Source: Collinsella sp.
Lineage (GTDB): Bacteria > Actinomycetota > Coriobacteriia > Coriobacteriales > Coriobacteriaceae
Length of the DNA stretch: 64,000 nucleotides
Assembly: GCA_018373675.1 (NCBI GenBank)
Contig: JAHAGQ010000003.1
Coordinates: forward strand, 85,705 to 149,704
Reading direction: 5' to 3'
Shown here: positions 1 through 10,196 of the stretch, piece by piece
How positions within the stretch are numbered: position 1 is the stretch's first letter
Layout: the number at the start of each line of letters is the position of its first letter
Program-made: the position numbers and the translations under genes
Notes under the pieces: model-generated
Seen by the model: the letters and a program-made list of their open reading frames with translations, nothing else
Told to the model about the DNA's origin: nothing
Database searches by the model: none

Positions 1-1
1 C

Positions 2-694
2 GCCCCGCGCGGCCTGACCGCTGCCTCCGGCATCGACGTCATGACCCACGCCATCGAGTCCTACGTCTCCATCATGGCTTCCGACTACACCAAGGGCCTC
101 TCCGAGCGCGCTGCCAAGCTCGTCTTTGAGAACCTGCCCTCCAGCTTCACGAACGGCGCCAAGGACCCGCACGCCCGCGAGGAGATGCACAACGCCTCCT
201 GCATGGCCGGTATGGCCTTCGCCAACGCCTTCCTGGGCCTCAACCACTCCATGGCTCACAAGCTCGGCGCTTTCCATCACCTGCCCCACGGCATCGCTAA
301 CGCCGTCATCCTGACCCGCGTCATGCGCTACAACGCCGCTGAGGCTCCCGTCAAGATGGGTACCTTCTCCCAGTATCCTTACCCCAACGCGCTGCACAAC
401 TACGCCGAGATGGCCAAGTACTGCGGCATCGAGGGCAAGGACGACAAGGAGGTCTTCGAGAACTTCATCACGAAGCTCGAGGAGCTCAAGGACTTCATCG
501 GTGTCAAGAAGACCATCGCCGACTACGGTGTTGACGAGCAGTACTTCCTCGACACCCTCGACGAGATGACCGAGCAGGCATTCAACGACCAGTGCACCGG
601 CGCTAACCCGCGCTACCCGCTCATGAGCGAGATCAAGGAGCTCTACCTGGACGCCTACTACGGCCGCGAGCCCCAGGACTACGCCGTCTGCTAG
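2..694 (+). CDS. adhE: Aldehyde-alcohol dehydrogenase AdhE, C-terminal part (5' truncated by window)
   Basis: Only the last ~230 residues are present; the reading frame is open from base 2. The part seen is the iron-dependent alcohol dehydrogenase half: the segment GLNHSMAHKLGAFHHLPHG contains the clustered histidines that bind the catalytic metal in this family. The end (ANPRYPLMSEIKELYLDAYY) is the typical AdhE terminus. AdhE reduces acetyl-CoA to acetaldehyde and then ethanol with NADH, regenerating NAD+ during fermentation. A stand-alone iron alcohol dehydrogenase cannot be fully excluded because the aldehyde dehydrogenase half lies outside the window, but the tail favours AdhE. It ends before a G+C-rich hairpin. 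Confidence 0.88.
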   Translation, partial: APRGLTAASGIDVMTHAIESYVSIMASDYTKGLSERAAKLVFENLPSSFTNGAKDPHAREEMHNASCMAGMAFANAFLGLNHSMAHKLGAFHHLPHGIANAVILTRVMRYNAAEAPVKMGTFSQYPYPNALHNYAEMAKYCGIEGKDDKEVFENFITKLEELKDFIGVKKTIADYGVDEQYFLDTLDEMTEQAFNDQCTGANPRYPLMSEIKELYLDAYYGREPQDYAVC

Positions 695-713
695 TTTTTA
701 GCACGGTTTTTTG

Positions 714-750
714 CGGCGGGGGTGCACGGGTGTTTCACACACCCCCGCCG
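714..750 (+). terminator. GC-rich hairpin after adhE
   Basis: An 11-bp perfect stem (714-724 with 740-750) encloses a 15-nt loop. It follows adhE and precedes the next gene by 33 bp. There is no real T-tract after it (TCGCTTCTAT), so it may be a weak terminator or a 3'-end stabiliser of the adhE mRNA. Confidence 0.55.
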
Positions 751-783
751 TCGCTTCTATCGCATCGTTGAAAGGATGCAACC

Positions 784-1548
784 ATGCTGCTACCCGATTC
801 CAAGACCGAGCTCGTCCGCCGTGGCAACAAGGTCGTTTACGACCTGGGCGACAAGATCGTCAAGGTCTTTAACGAGACCAAGCCTGTCTCCGACGTGTTC
901 AACGAGGCTTTGAATCTTGCCCGCATCAATGAGTGCGGCATCCGCAGCCCCAAGGCTCTCGAGGTTTCCCAGCTCGAGAACGCCAACGGCTGGGCGCTCG
1001 TGACCGAGAAGGTTCCGGGCACCACCCTTGCCGAGAAGATGACTGCCGAGCCCCAGCGCTTTGGTGAGTACCTCGAGATGTTCGTCGACCTCCAGATCGA
1101 GATCCACGGCTACACCTCCCCGCTGCTCAACCGTCAGCGCGACAAGTTCGCCCGCATGATCGACAGCCTTGATCAGCTCAATGCCACCACGCGCTACAAC
1201 CTTCAGGAGCGTCTGGACGGCATGACCAAGGAGTTCAAGGTCTGCCACGGCGACTTCAACCCCTCCAACGTCATCGTCGGCGACGACGGCCAGCTCTATG
1301 TGTGCGACTGGGCACACGCCACCCAGGGCTCCCCTGCTGCCGACGTTGCCACCACCTACCTGCTCTTTGCCCTCAACAGCAAGGACCAGGCCGAGGCCTA
1401 CCTGGAGCTCTACTGCGACCGTGCCGACATGCCCATGCAGGTCGTGCGTCAGTGGACGAGCATCGTCGCCGCTTCCGAGCTCGCTCGTAAGCGCAACGTG
1501 AACGATGAGTTCCTGAAGAACTGGATCGACGTCGTCGATTATCAGTAA
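784..1548 (+). CDS. Aminoglycoside phosphotransferase/choline kinase-fold protein (TIGR02172-like)
   Basis: A 254-residue kinase-fold protein. The catalytic loop HGDFNPSN and the metal-binding CDW motif further on (VCDWAHA) are the Brenner-type motifs of the APH/choline kinase superfamily. The length and the N-terminus (KTELVRRGNKVVYDLGDKIVKVF) resemble the TIGR02172 group of phosphotransferases seen in gut anaerobes, whose substrate is unknown. AAGGA lies 7 nt upstream of the ATG. It sits alone between a hairpin and a strong terminator, so it is probably monocistronic. Nothing suggests drug resistance; a small-molecule or sugar/choline-like substrate is only inference. Confidence 0.75.
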   Translation: MLLPDSKTELVRRGNKVVYDLGDKIVKVFNETKPVSDVFNEALNLARINECGIRSPKALEVSQLENANGWALVTEKVPGTTLAEKMTAEPQRFGEYLEMFVDLQIEIHGYTSPLLNRQRDKFARMIDSLDQLNATTRYNLQERLDGMTKEFKVCHGDFNPSNVIVGDDGQLYVCDWAHATQGSPAADVATTYLLFALNSKDQAEAYLELYCDRADMPMQVVRQWTSIVAASELARKRNVNDEFLKNWIDVVDYQ

Positions 1549-1583
1549 TATCTGAGCGATTTATTTCGCATCGGAGGCATAAT

Positions 1584-1626
1584 GGAAAACCCCGCAGCTC
1601 GCATGGGCTGTGGGGTTTTCCTTTTA
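1584..1626 (+). terminator. Intrinsic terminator of the phosphotransferase gene
   Basis: A 15-bp stem (1584-1598 with 1607-1621, one G-U pair) with an 8-nt loop is followed by TTTT. The A-rich left arm also gives a U-rich end for transcripts coming from the other strand. Confidence 0.88.
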
Positions 1627-1652
1627 GATATCGAGGATGCTACAAGATAATA

Positions 1653-1696
1653 GGACGGCCCCGCATCTCCCCGATTGGAGAAATGCGGGGCCGTCC
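1653..1696 (-). terminator. Terminator of the pyrH-to-proS gene string
   Basis: A 14-bp perfect stem (1653-1666 with 1683-1696), extended inside by CTCC/GGAG, lies just downstream of proS. On the minus strand it runs into a T-rich stretch (TATTATCTT). It faces the previous terminator, so the two convergent units are insulated from each other. Confidence 0.8.
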
Positions 1697-1726
1697 CACA
1701 TATCGAACTACAAGCGAAATCGTCGA

Positions 1727-3448
<1,722 letters not shown>

Positions 3449-4531
3449 TTATTTCTCCTCAATAAGCTTGTCGACCTCTGCCATAAGCGCGTCGACAATT
3501 TGGTCCTCAGCTACTTTACCAATGATCTGGCCATGCGAAAAGAGCAAGGCCTGACCACGTCCGCAAGCAACGCCCAGGTCGGCATCAGAAGCCTCGCCGG
3601 GGCCATTAACGGCACATCCCATAACGGCAATCGAAAGCGGCGCGGTATAGTTCTTAAGCCGCTCGGTTACTTCCTCGGCAATGGGAATAAGGTTAACCTG
3701 GCAGCGGGCGCACGTGGGGCACGATACAATCTCGGGGCCACGGCGACGCAGGCCCAACGACTGCAGAATACCCCAGGCAACCGGCGGCTCCTCAACCGGA
3801 TCGGCTGTGAGCGACACACGCATGGTGTCGCCAATGCCTTCGGAAAGCAAGATACCCAAGCCTACAGAGCTCTTGATGGTGCCCTGGAGCTTGGTCCCCG
3901 CCTCCGTCACGCCCAGGTGAAGCGGAACGTGGGGAATCTCACGCGACAGGGCTCGATAGGTATCGAGCGTCGTTTGCACGCTATGGGCCTTGGCCGAAAG
4001 CACAATGTTCGTAAAGCCGCGGTCCTCAAAGTGCTTGACGAAGCGCTCGCTCGACATCACGAGCTTTTCGGGCTGCGTGAGGTCGTCGCGCTCGGCGATA
4101 TCCTGCTCAAGCGAACCAGCGTTGACACCGATGCGAATTGCGCAGCCCGCAGCACCCGCGGCATCGATGACAGCATCGACCTTGGCCCAATCGCCGATAT
4201 TACCGGGATTGATGCGGAGCTTGGCGGCACCGGCCTCCACAGCGCCAATGGCCAGCTTGTGGTTAAAGTGGATATCGGCAACGATTGGCACCGGAGACTC
4301 GGCACAGATGGTGCGGAAACCCTCAAGCGCGGCCTCGGTGGGCACGCTCACACGCACGATATCGCAGCCAGCCTGCGCCAACGCGCACACTTGCGCAAGC
4401 GTTGCCTGGGCATCAGCGGTATCGGTGCAGGTCATGGATTGGACCACCACCGGCGCACCGCCACCGATCTGCACACCGCCCACATGCACGGGGCGCGTCA
4501 AATCGCGAGGCAAAGAATGGGATAAAGACAA
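3449..4531 (-). CDS. ispG: 4-hydroxy-3-methylbut-2-enyl diphosphate synthase
   Basis: IspG/GcpE, a [4Fe-4S] enzyme converting MEcPP to HMBPP in the MEP isoprenoid pathway. It shows the C-terminal cluster motifs CPTCARC and GCAVNGPGE, and the TIM-barrel start GGVQIGGGAPVVVQSMT. About 360 residues, family size. The chosen start is a TTG with GGGGA 9 nt upstream; the upstream ATG at 4618 would push ~70 bp into rseP and adds sequence unlike the family. It stands with dxr and uppS, so three isoprenoid steps share this string. The stop abuts proS. Confidence 0.93.
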   Translation of the reverse strand: MSLSHSLPRDLTRPVHVGGVQIGGGAPVVVQSMTCTDTADAQATLAQVCALAQAGCDIVRVSVPTEAALEGFRTICAESPVPIVADIHFNHKLAIGAVEAGAAKLRINPGNIGDWAKVDAVIDAAGAAGCAIRIGVNAGSLEQDIAERDDLTQPEKLVMSSERFVKHFEDRGFTNIVLSAKAHSVQTTLDTYRALSREIPHVPLHLGVTEAGTKLQGTIKSSVGLGILLSEGIGDTMRVSLTADPVEEPPVAWGILQSLGLRRRGPEIVSCPTCARCQVNLIPIAEEVTERLKNYTAPLSIAVMGCAVNGPGEASDADLGVACGRGQALLFSHGQIIGKVAEDQIVDALMAEVDKLIEEK

Positions 4532-4544
4532 TCCAAACACTCCC

Positions 4545-5906
4545 CTACAGAATAAATCGAAGGATGTCGGAACGAAGCATATAGACAAACAGCAGCGCAA
4601 AGAGCGCGATGCCCACATAGCTCACAATCGTCTGGACCTTGAGCGGAAGCTCGCGGCCCACAATCTTTTGAATGATCTCGATGACCAGCTTGCCGCCATC
4701 GAGTGGTGGGATGGGCAGCAGGTTCATAAAGCCAAGCGAGAACGAAATGAGGGCGGCAAACGAAAGGAACGTGGCAGGACCGGCAGCAGCAGCCTGTGAG
4801 GACATAACGCTAATACCCACGATCGAAGAAGACTGATCGAGAATCTCCATCGTATGCTGCGGCTGGAGCAGGCGCATCACGCCCTCCGCGGTCTGCACAA
4901 CATAGGAGAATGACAGACGCGCCGACGTGATGGGGTCTAAACGGACCACCTGCGTAGAGGCATACACACCTAGGCGCTCGTCCTCTTTGAGCGCAACCGA
5001 GGTCGAATGCTGCTTGCCGTCGCGCTCATACTCAATGGCGATATCGTCCTTACCGGCGGCCTTGCCGATGGCATCGTAAACGTCCATCCAGGTAGAGCAC
5101 GATACTCCGTCAACCGAAAGGATCGCGTCGCCGCCCTCGATACCCGCCTTGGCGGCAATAGACCCCTCGTCAACCTGACCGATCACGTTGGTATCCATCG
5201 GCACGGTGACACCCGCAATAGAGTAGATGCTCATAAGCAGCAAAAAACCCGTCAGGATATTGACGAGAATGCCCGCGAGCAGCATAAAGGCGCGCTTGAG
5301 AAAGCCCTGGCCAAGATAAGTGTGCGAGCGCTCTTGCGCCAAGAAATCAGCCTCGCCGCACGGCAGCTCCCACACATCGCCCTCGGCAGTCGCATGCTCT
5401 CGATCGAACCGGCGGCCGTCAAAGGTGGTGTAACCCGCCGCGTCTCGCGGCAGCGTCTGATACTTGGTGGGATAGTAGCTCGGCGAGGGTTTCTCCCCTT
5501 CCTCATACCAGGGAGCGATGGAGCCCCAGCCCAGCAACAGAGCACAAGCCTCGAGCACATCCTCCTCGGAAAGCTCGAGCTCGACAGCAAGGTCGGCCAC
5601 GGTCACGCGACCATGACGGTAGATAGCCGCGAGCACGCGATCGGCGCAGGAGACATCGGTCGGATCCATACCGCAGATGGCAGCGTAGCCACCCAGCAGC
5701 AGCGGGGTCACGCCAAACTTGGTTCCAATGCGACGCGACGTGTAATGGATGTCAAAGCGGCACGGCAGGCCCAAAAAGAACTCGGTCACACGGACGCCGC
5801 AGGCACGCGCCGCCAAAAAGTGGCCGCCCTCGTGCAAAAACACGAGGACGGAAAGCATCAGCAGGCCCCAAAAGACCGATGAGAGAACGCTCAGAACAGT
5901 ATCCAT
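4545..5906 (-). CDS. rseP: RIP metalloprotease RseP/site-2 protease with an extra insert
   Basis: Membrane zinc protease that cleaves proteins within the bilayer (anti-sigma factors, signal-peptide remnants). HEGGH at residues ~25-29 lies in the first membrane helix; the second-half motif is NLLPIPPLDGGK near the C-terminus; a PDZ domain (GSIAAKAGIEGGDAILSVDG) lies between. Residues ~81-190 are an insertion rare in this family, beginning with a helix-turn-helix-like stretch (VTVADLAVELELSEEDVLEA). Start: ATG at 5906 gives a natural membrane N-terminus; a TTG at 5921 directly abuts an AAGGA and cannot be ruled out. Sits between dxr and ispG, a common actinobacterial arrangement. Confidence 0.92.
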   Translation of the reverse strand: MDTVLSVLSSVFWGLLMLSVLVFLHEGGHFLAARACGVRVTEFFLGLPCRFDIHYTSRRIGTKFGVTPLLLGGYAAICGMDPTDVSCADRVLAAIYRHGRVTVADLAVELELSEEDVLEACALLLGWGSIAPWYEEGEKPSPSYYPTKYQTLPRDAAGYTTFDGRRFDREHATAEGDVWELPCGEADFLAQERSHTYLGQGFLKRAFMLLAGILVNILTGFLLLMSIYSIAGVTVPMDTNVIGQVDEGSIAAKAGIEGGDAILSVDGVSCSTWMDVYDAIGKAAGKDDIAIEYERDGKQHSTSVALKEDERLGVYASTQVVRLDPITSARLSFSYVVQTAEGVMRLLQPQHTMEILDQSSSIVGISVMSSQAAAAGPATFLSFAALISFSLGFMNLLPIPPLDGGKLVIEIIQKIVGRELPLKVQTIVSYVGIALFALLFVYMLRSDILRFIL

Positions 5907-5931
5907 AAAACGAAAAAGCAATCCTTATGGG

Positions 5932-7119
5932 TTAGGAACGGGTTGCGGCGAGTACCTGCGCAGCCTTTTCACGCGCCCACGCATCGATGTCGCGAAGCTG
6001 CTCAAACGAATCGACCGCCTGCATATCGTGGGCATCCATGCAGGATTCCACAATGCGATCGATATCGGTAAAGCTGCAGCCATCGTGCAGGAAGGCATCG
6101 ACGGCGACCTCGTTGGCGGCATTGAGCACGCACGGCATGGTGCCACCCGTCTTGCCGGCACGCTCGGCCAGTGCCAGACAGCGGAAGGTATCCATGTCGG
6201 CAGCATCAAACGTGAGCTGCCCCAGCTCGCGGAAATCAATACGAGGCGCCGGGGTATCCCAACGCTCGGGATACGAGAACGCGAACTGGATGGGAATACG
6301 CATGTCGGAAGCACCGAGATGCGCCATCACGGAGCCGTCGGCAAACTCGACCATAGAGTGAATCTTGGACTGACGCTGCACGACCACGTTAATGAAATCG
6401 AGGTCGCAGTTAAACAGATGCATGGCCTCAATGCGCTCCAGGCCCTTGTTCATGAGGGTGGCGGAGTCGATGGTGATCTTGGCGCCCATGGCCCACGTGG
6501 GATGTGCGAGGGCATCGGCACGCGTCACGCGATTGAGCTCGTCGCGCGTGCGGCCAAAAAACGGACCGCCCGAGCAGGTGAGCCAAATACAATGAGCCTC
6601 GCGTGGGTTCTCCCCCAGATAGCACTGGTAGATGGCGGAGTGCTCAGAGTCGACTGGAATAAGCTGGCCCGGTTGCGCCAACGGCATAAGCAAGTCGCCG
6701 CCGACGACGAGGGACTCCTTGTTGGCAAGGGCAAGACGCTTATTCGAGGTCAAGGCCGCATGGCTCGCCTCGAGACCGGCGGCGCCCACAATAGCGACGA
6801 GCACGCAGTCGACATCGTCGCGACACGCGAGCTCGCAAACCGCCTGCGCGCCAACGCCGAGCTTCGTTCCCTCGGGCAACTCCTGCAGCACGGCGTCATC
6901 GCCATGAGCGACATCGGCCACGGCAACCGCCGGAACCGAGAACTCGCGGGCAGCGGCAACGAGCTCGGAGGTACTGGAGTTAACGGACAGCGCCGTCACC
7001 TGCAGGCGATCGGCATGCTGGCGGCACACATCGAGCGCCTGGGTGCCGATAGAGCCCGTACAACCCAGGATGGCAACACGGAGACGTCCATCGGGGCCAT
7101 ACGTCGTCTGGAAGGACAT
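5932..7119 (-). CDS. dxr: 1-deoxy-D-xylulose 5-phosphate reductoisomerase
   Basis: Second enzyme of the MEP pathway, converting DXP to MEP with NADPH and a divalent metal. The N-terminal dinucleotide site is LGCTGSIGTQALDV; the metal/substrate region includes KESLVVGG, DSEHSAIYQ and the loop HPTWAMGAKITIDSATLMNKGLE. 395 residues, normal length. Its ATG shares its A with the cdsA stop (TAATG), and GGAGG lies 9 nt upstream, so translation is probably coupled. This is the family inhibited by fosmidomycin. Confidence 0.97.
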   Translation of the reverse strand: MSFQTTYGPDGRLRVAILGCTGSIGTQALDVCRQHADRLQVTALSVNSSTSELVAAAREFSVPAVAVADVAHGDDAVLQELPEGTKLGVGAQAVCELACRDDVDCVLVAIVGAAGLEASHAALTSNKRLALANKESLVVGGDLLMPLAQPGQLIPVDSEHSAIYQCYLGENPREAHCIWLTCSGGPFFGRTRDELNRVTRADALAHPTWAMGAKITIDSATLMNKGLERIEAMHLFNCDLDFINVVVQRQSKIHSMVEFADGSVMAHLGASDMRIPIQFAFSYPERWDTPAPRIDFRELGQLTFDAADMDTFRCLALAERAGKTGGTMPCVLNAANEVAVDAFLHDGCSFTDIDRIVESCMDAHDMQAVDSFEQLRDIDAWAREKAAQVLAATRS

Positions 7120-8018
7120 TACAGCACGCCTCCGATCATCAAAAGCAGCTGCGCGGTAATGCAGCCAAAGATAAGCGAATCGCTACGATCGAGCATGCCG
7201 CCATGGCCCGGGATAAGGTTGCCGGAATCCTTGACGCCCACACCGCGCTTGATGCGCGACTCGATGAGGTCGCCGATAACGCCCAGGACGGACACGACCA
7301 CGCCGCACAGCAGCGCATAGGGCAGGCTGAGCTTGTAGAAGTGCGTCGCCCACAGGATGAGCCATATCATAACCGAGCCAAGAATGCCGCCAACAAACCC
7401 CTCCCAGCTCTTTTTGGGAGAGATCTTGGGGACCATCTTGTGTTTACCGATACGGCTGCCCACGATGTAGGCAAACGAATCGGAGACCCAAAGGGACGAA
7501 CAAACGCCCACCGAAAGCAGGGCGCCGGCAAAACCGGGCACGGCATCGCGCAGCAGCACGATAGCCGACAGCATAAAGCCAGTGTAGATGGGACCCATGA
7601 GCGTCACGGCCACATCAGAGATGCGGGTACGCGGCGACCAGACATACCAAATGCCCACAGCGAGCATCAGGGCAAAAAGCAGGGCATTCAGCAGCATCGA
7701 ATCGCCCAACGCCGACAGCGGAAAGAGTACGGCGGCAGCGATACCCATGCGCTCGTTAGCCATCTTGCCATCGAGCCTTGTCATACGGAAAAACTCATAG
7801 CAGCACAGACCGCTCATGACGGAAACAAAGATGGCCGTGGGCACAATACCCAAAACCAGGCACAGGATAAAGACAACGGCATAGACGATACCGGCGGCGG
7901 CACGGGTGATAAAGCCGGCAAGCCACGAACCGGTGCCATTCTTCGCTGCGGGCGCTCCCGCAGCGACGGCCTTGCGCTCAGATGTCTTGGGAGCAATTGC
8001 CTTGGGACGATCGGACAC
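7119..8018 (-). CDS. cdsA: Phosphatidate cytidylyltransferase
   Basis: Makes CDP-diacylglycerol from phosphatidic acid and CTP at the membrane. The family signature near the C-terminus is visible (GNLIPGHGGMLDRSDSLIF). The protein is strongly hydrophobic with about eight membrane helices, after a soluble basic N-terminal tail of ~35 residues. Start is GTG with GAGGAGG about 7 nt upstream; it begins 2 nt after the uppS stop. Placement after uppS and before dxr is conserved in many bacteria. Confidence 0.95.
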   Translation of the reverse strand: MSDRPKAIAPKTSERKAVAAGAPAAKNGTGSWLAGFITRAAAGIVYAVVFILCLVLGIVPTAIFVSVMSGLCCYEFFRMTRLDGKMANERMGIAAAVLFPLSALGDSMLLNALLFALMLAVGIWYVWSPRTRISDVAVTLMGPIYTGFMLSAIVLLRDAVPGFAGALLSVGVCSSLWVSDSFAYIVGSRIGKHKMVPKISPKKSWEGFVGGILGSVMIWLILWATHFYKLSLPYALLCGVVVSVLGVIGDLIESRIKRGVGVKDSGNLIPGHGGMLDRSDSLIFGCITAQLLLMIGGVL

Positions 8019-8020
8019 GA

Positions 8021-8815
8021 TTAAGCCTCCTCGGTCTTGCTCAGACCACCAAACCTACGGTCACGGCCCTGATAGGCCAAAATGGCGTCGACAAGGCCCC
8101 AACGATCAAAGTCGGGCCAATAGGTATCGGTGACGTAGAATTCGGAATAAGCCACCTGCCACAGCAGATAGTTCGAAAGGCGCAGCTCACCAGAAGTGCG
8201 AATCACAAGCTCAGGATCGGGAAGGCCGGCGGTATAGAGGTGGGAAGCCACCATGTCGTCATCAATTGAGCCAGGATCGATCTTACCGGCGGCAGCGTCG
8301 AGTGCGATCTGACGGACAGCGCGGGTAATCTCGGCACGCGCGCCGTAGTTGACGGCAAGCGCCAGCGTCATGCCGGTGTGATTGGCGCACTCGGCAAGAC
8401 CGCGTTCAAAATCGTCGCGGGTCTTCTTGGGCAGCGCGGAAATGTCACCCAAAAAGACAACGCGCACGTTTTCGCGCTTCAGAAGCGGCAGCTCGTCGAT
8501 AAACGTCTTGGCAAACAGGTGCATCAAGACGTTGACCTCATGCTGCGGGCGGTTCCAGTTTTCGGTAGAAAACGCATAGGCCGAAAGCACGTCGACGCCC
8601 AGACGCACGCAGGCGGTAATAATCTCACGAAGGGAGACGATACCCGCCTTGTGGCCCTCGGTGCGTGCAAGACCGCGCGATGTGGCCCAACGACCATTGC
8701 CGTCCATGATGCACGAGATATGGTGCGGAATGTTATTGAGGTCAAGGTCGGAAAAACCGACGCCCGCAGGGGCGTCGGCAAAGTACTCGACCAGTTTATG
8801 CTCGTCGTATTGCAC
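8021..8815 (-). CDS. uppS: Isoprenyl transferase (undecaprenyl diphosphate synthase)
   Basis: Cis-prenyltransferase that builds the C55 lipid carrier for peptidoglycan and surface glycans. Motifs: IMDGNGRWA (catalytic Asp and diphosphate binding), GHKAG, YAFSTENWNRP and, near the end, ELVIRTSGELRLSNYLLWQ. 264 residues. Start is GTG with GGAG 7 nt upstream, positioned inside the frr 3' end. Coupled with cdsA downstream. Confidence 0.96.
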   Translation of the reverse strand: MQYDEHKLVEYFADAPAGVGFSDLDLNNIPHHISCIMDGNGRWATSRGLARTEGHKAGIVSLREIITACVRLGVDVLSAYAFSTENWNRPQHEVNVLMHLFAKTFIDELPLLKRENVRVVFLGDISALPKKTRDDFERGLAECANHTGMTLALAVNYGARAEITRAVRQIALDAAAGKIDPGSIDDDMVASHLYTAGLPDPELVIRTSGELRLSNYLLWQVAYSEFYVTDTYWPDFDRWGLVDAILAYQGRDRRFGGLSKTEEA

Positions 8816-8816
8816 C

Positions 8817-9353
8817 TTAGATCTCCATGACCTCGGCTTCTTTTTCCTTCAGAAGCTCCTCGACCTTGGCGACATACTCATCGGTGTGCTTCTGGACCTT
8901 GGCCTGCTCGCGACGGACATCGTCCTCGGTGAGCTCCTCATCGCGCTCGAGCTTGTTGTTGAAGTCGCGACGGATGTTACGGATAGACACCTTGGCCTGC
9001 TCGGCGTACTCGCGGCACTCCTTGACGAGCTCGCGACGGCGCTCCTCGGTGGGAGCCGGGAACGGCAGACGAACGACGGTGCCATCGGAGTTGGGGGTAA
9101 TACCCAGATCGGAAGCGCCGATGGCCTTGACGATAGCGTTGATGAGTGCCTTGTCCCACGGCTCGATGAGCAGCATGTGGGCCTCGGGGGTCTTGACGGC
9201 GGCAACCTGCGTGACCGGCGTGGGAACACCGTAATAATCGACGGTGATGTCGGACAGAATGTTGGCATTGGCGCGGCCGGTACGGACCTTGGAGAAGTTA
9301 TGCTTGAGGGACTCGAGCGACTTGTCCATATGGGCGGTGATGTTCTCTGCCAT
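8817..9353 (-). CDS. frr: Ribosome recycling factor
   Basis: With EF-G it splits the post-termination ribosome. The 178 residues are mostly the three-helix bundle, with the typical segments VRTGRANANIL, the conserved LIEPWDKALINAIVKAI, and EERRRELVKECREYAEQAKVSIRNIRRD. It lies directly after pyrH, as in most bacteria (pyrH-frr). Confidence 0.97.
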   Translation of the reverse strand: MAENITAHMDKSLESLKHNFSKVRTGRANANILSDITVDYYGVPTPVTQVAAVKTPEAHMLLIEPWDKALINAIVKAIGASDLGITPNSDGTVVRLPFPAPTEERRRELVKECREYAEQAKVSIRNIRRDFNNKLERDEELTEDDVRREQAKVQKHTDEYVAKVEELLKEKEAEVMEI

Positions 9354-9355
9354 GC

Positions 9356-10078
9356 TTAATCCTCCTGATAGACGAGCGTGCCGACGGGCTCACCCGCGAG
9401 CGCGCGCTTGACGGTGTCCTCGCCATCGATGTTGAGGACCAAAATCGGCATACGGTTGTCCTGGCACAGCGCCGTAGCCGTGGAATCCATAACCTGCAGA
9501 CCGCGGACGAGCACCTCGTGATAGGTAATCTTGTCAAAACGGACGGCGTCGGCGCACTTGACGGGATCCTTGTCGTAGATGCCGTCAACCTTGGTGGCTT
9601 TAATCAGAATCTCGGCGCCGATCTCGCACGCACGAAGAGCCGCGGCGGTGTCGGTCGTAAAGTACGGATTGCCCGAACCGGCGGCAAAGATAACGACGTT
9701 GCCCTTGGAAAGGTGGTTGATGGCGCGACGGCGAATATAGGGCTCGCAGATCTCGTTCATCTGGATAGCGCTCATAACGCGGCAGGGAACATCGTTGTGC
9801 TCGAAGGCATCCTGCAGGGCGAGCGCGTTCATAACGGTTGCCAGCATGCCCATGTAGTCGGCCTGAGCACGCTCCATGCCACCGGCAGCGCCGGCCATGC
9901 CGCGGAAAATATTGCCGCCGCCGACAACGACGCCGACCTCATGGCCAACGGCGAGCAGCTCCTTGACCTGTTTGGCAAGATGGTCGGTAACCTTGGGGTC
10001 GATGCCATACTGGCCGTCGCCCATCAGTGCTTCGCCAGAAAGCTTAAGAAGCACGCGTTTATATCGGATGTCGGACAA
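9356..10078 (-). CDS. pyrH: UMP kinase
   Basis: Phosphorylates UMP to UDP, feeding pyrimidine and UDP-sugar pools. Amino acid kinase fold: KLSGEALMG at the N-terminus, [10 protein letters not shown], and the nucleotide-binding [15 protein letters not shown]. 240 residues. Start is TTG (TTGTCCGAC) preceded by AGGAGG at 6 nt spacing. A tsf terminator lies upstream and a TAGAAT -10-like hexamer (10109-10114) sits between terminator and start, so pyrH may begin its own transcript. Confidence 0.96.
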   Translation of the reverse strand: MSDIRYKRVLLKLSGEALMGDGQYGIDPKVTDHLAKQVKELLAVGHEVGVVVGGGNIFRGMAGAAGGMERAQADYMGMLATVMNALALQDAFEHNDVPCRVMSAIQMNEICEPYIRRRAINHLSKGNVVIFAAGSGNPYFTTDTAAALRACEIGAEILIKATKVDGIYDKDPVKCADAVRFDKITYHEVLVRGLQVMDSTATALCQDNRMPILVLNIDGEDTVKRALAGEPVGTLVYQED

Positions 10079-10108
10079 AGCGATCCTCCTTTAGATTGAA
10101 CTCTCAAC

Positions 10109-10114
10109 ATTCTA
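10109..10114 (-). promoter_or_regulatory. Possible -10 element for pyrH
   Basis: TAGAAT on the minus strand (one mismatch to TATAAT) placed ~31 bp before the pyrH start and downstream of the tsf terminator. No convincing -35 is seen, so this is tentative. Confidence 0.35.
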
Positions 10115-10137
10115 TCAAAGGCTCTAAGAAGAGCCAT

Positions 10138-10173
10138 GAAAAAGCAGGCTGTGAGTAAAACCCACAGCCTGCT
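10138..10173 (-). terminator. Terminator after rpsB-tsf
   Basis: An 11-bp perfect stem (10143-10153 with 10163-10173) is followed on the minus strand by a T-run (complement of 10138-10142). It marks the end of the rpsB-tsf unit. Confidence 0.88.
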
Positions 10174-10196
10174 CATTACCAGCTACAAGAGCTTAT

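Noticed and set aside
784..1548. Aminoglycoside resistance gene
   Set aside because: The kinase fold is shared with many non-resistance phosphotransferases, and the N-terminus matches an unassigned gut family instead.
10120..10135. Small hairpin GGCTCT-AAGA-AGAGCC before pyrH
   Set aside because: Only 6 bp, no T-run; downstream of the real tsf terminator, so not called separately.
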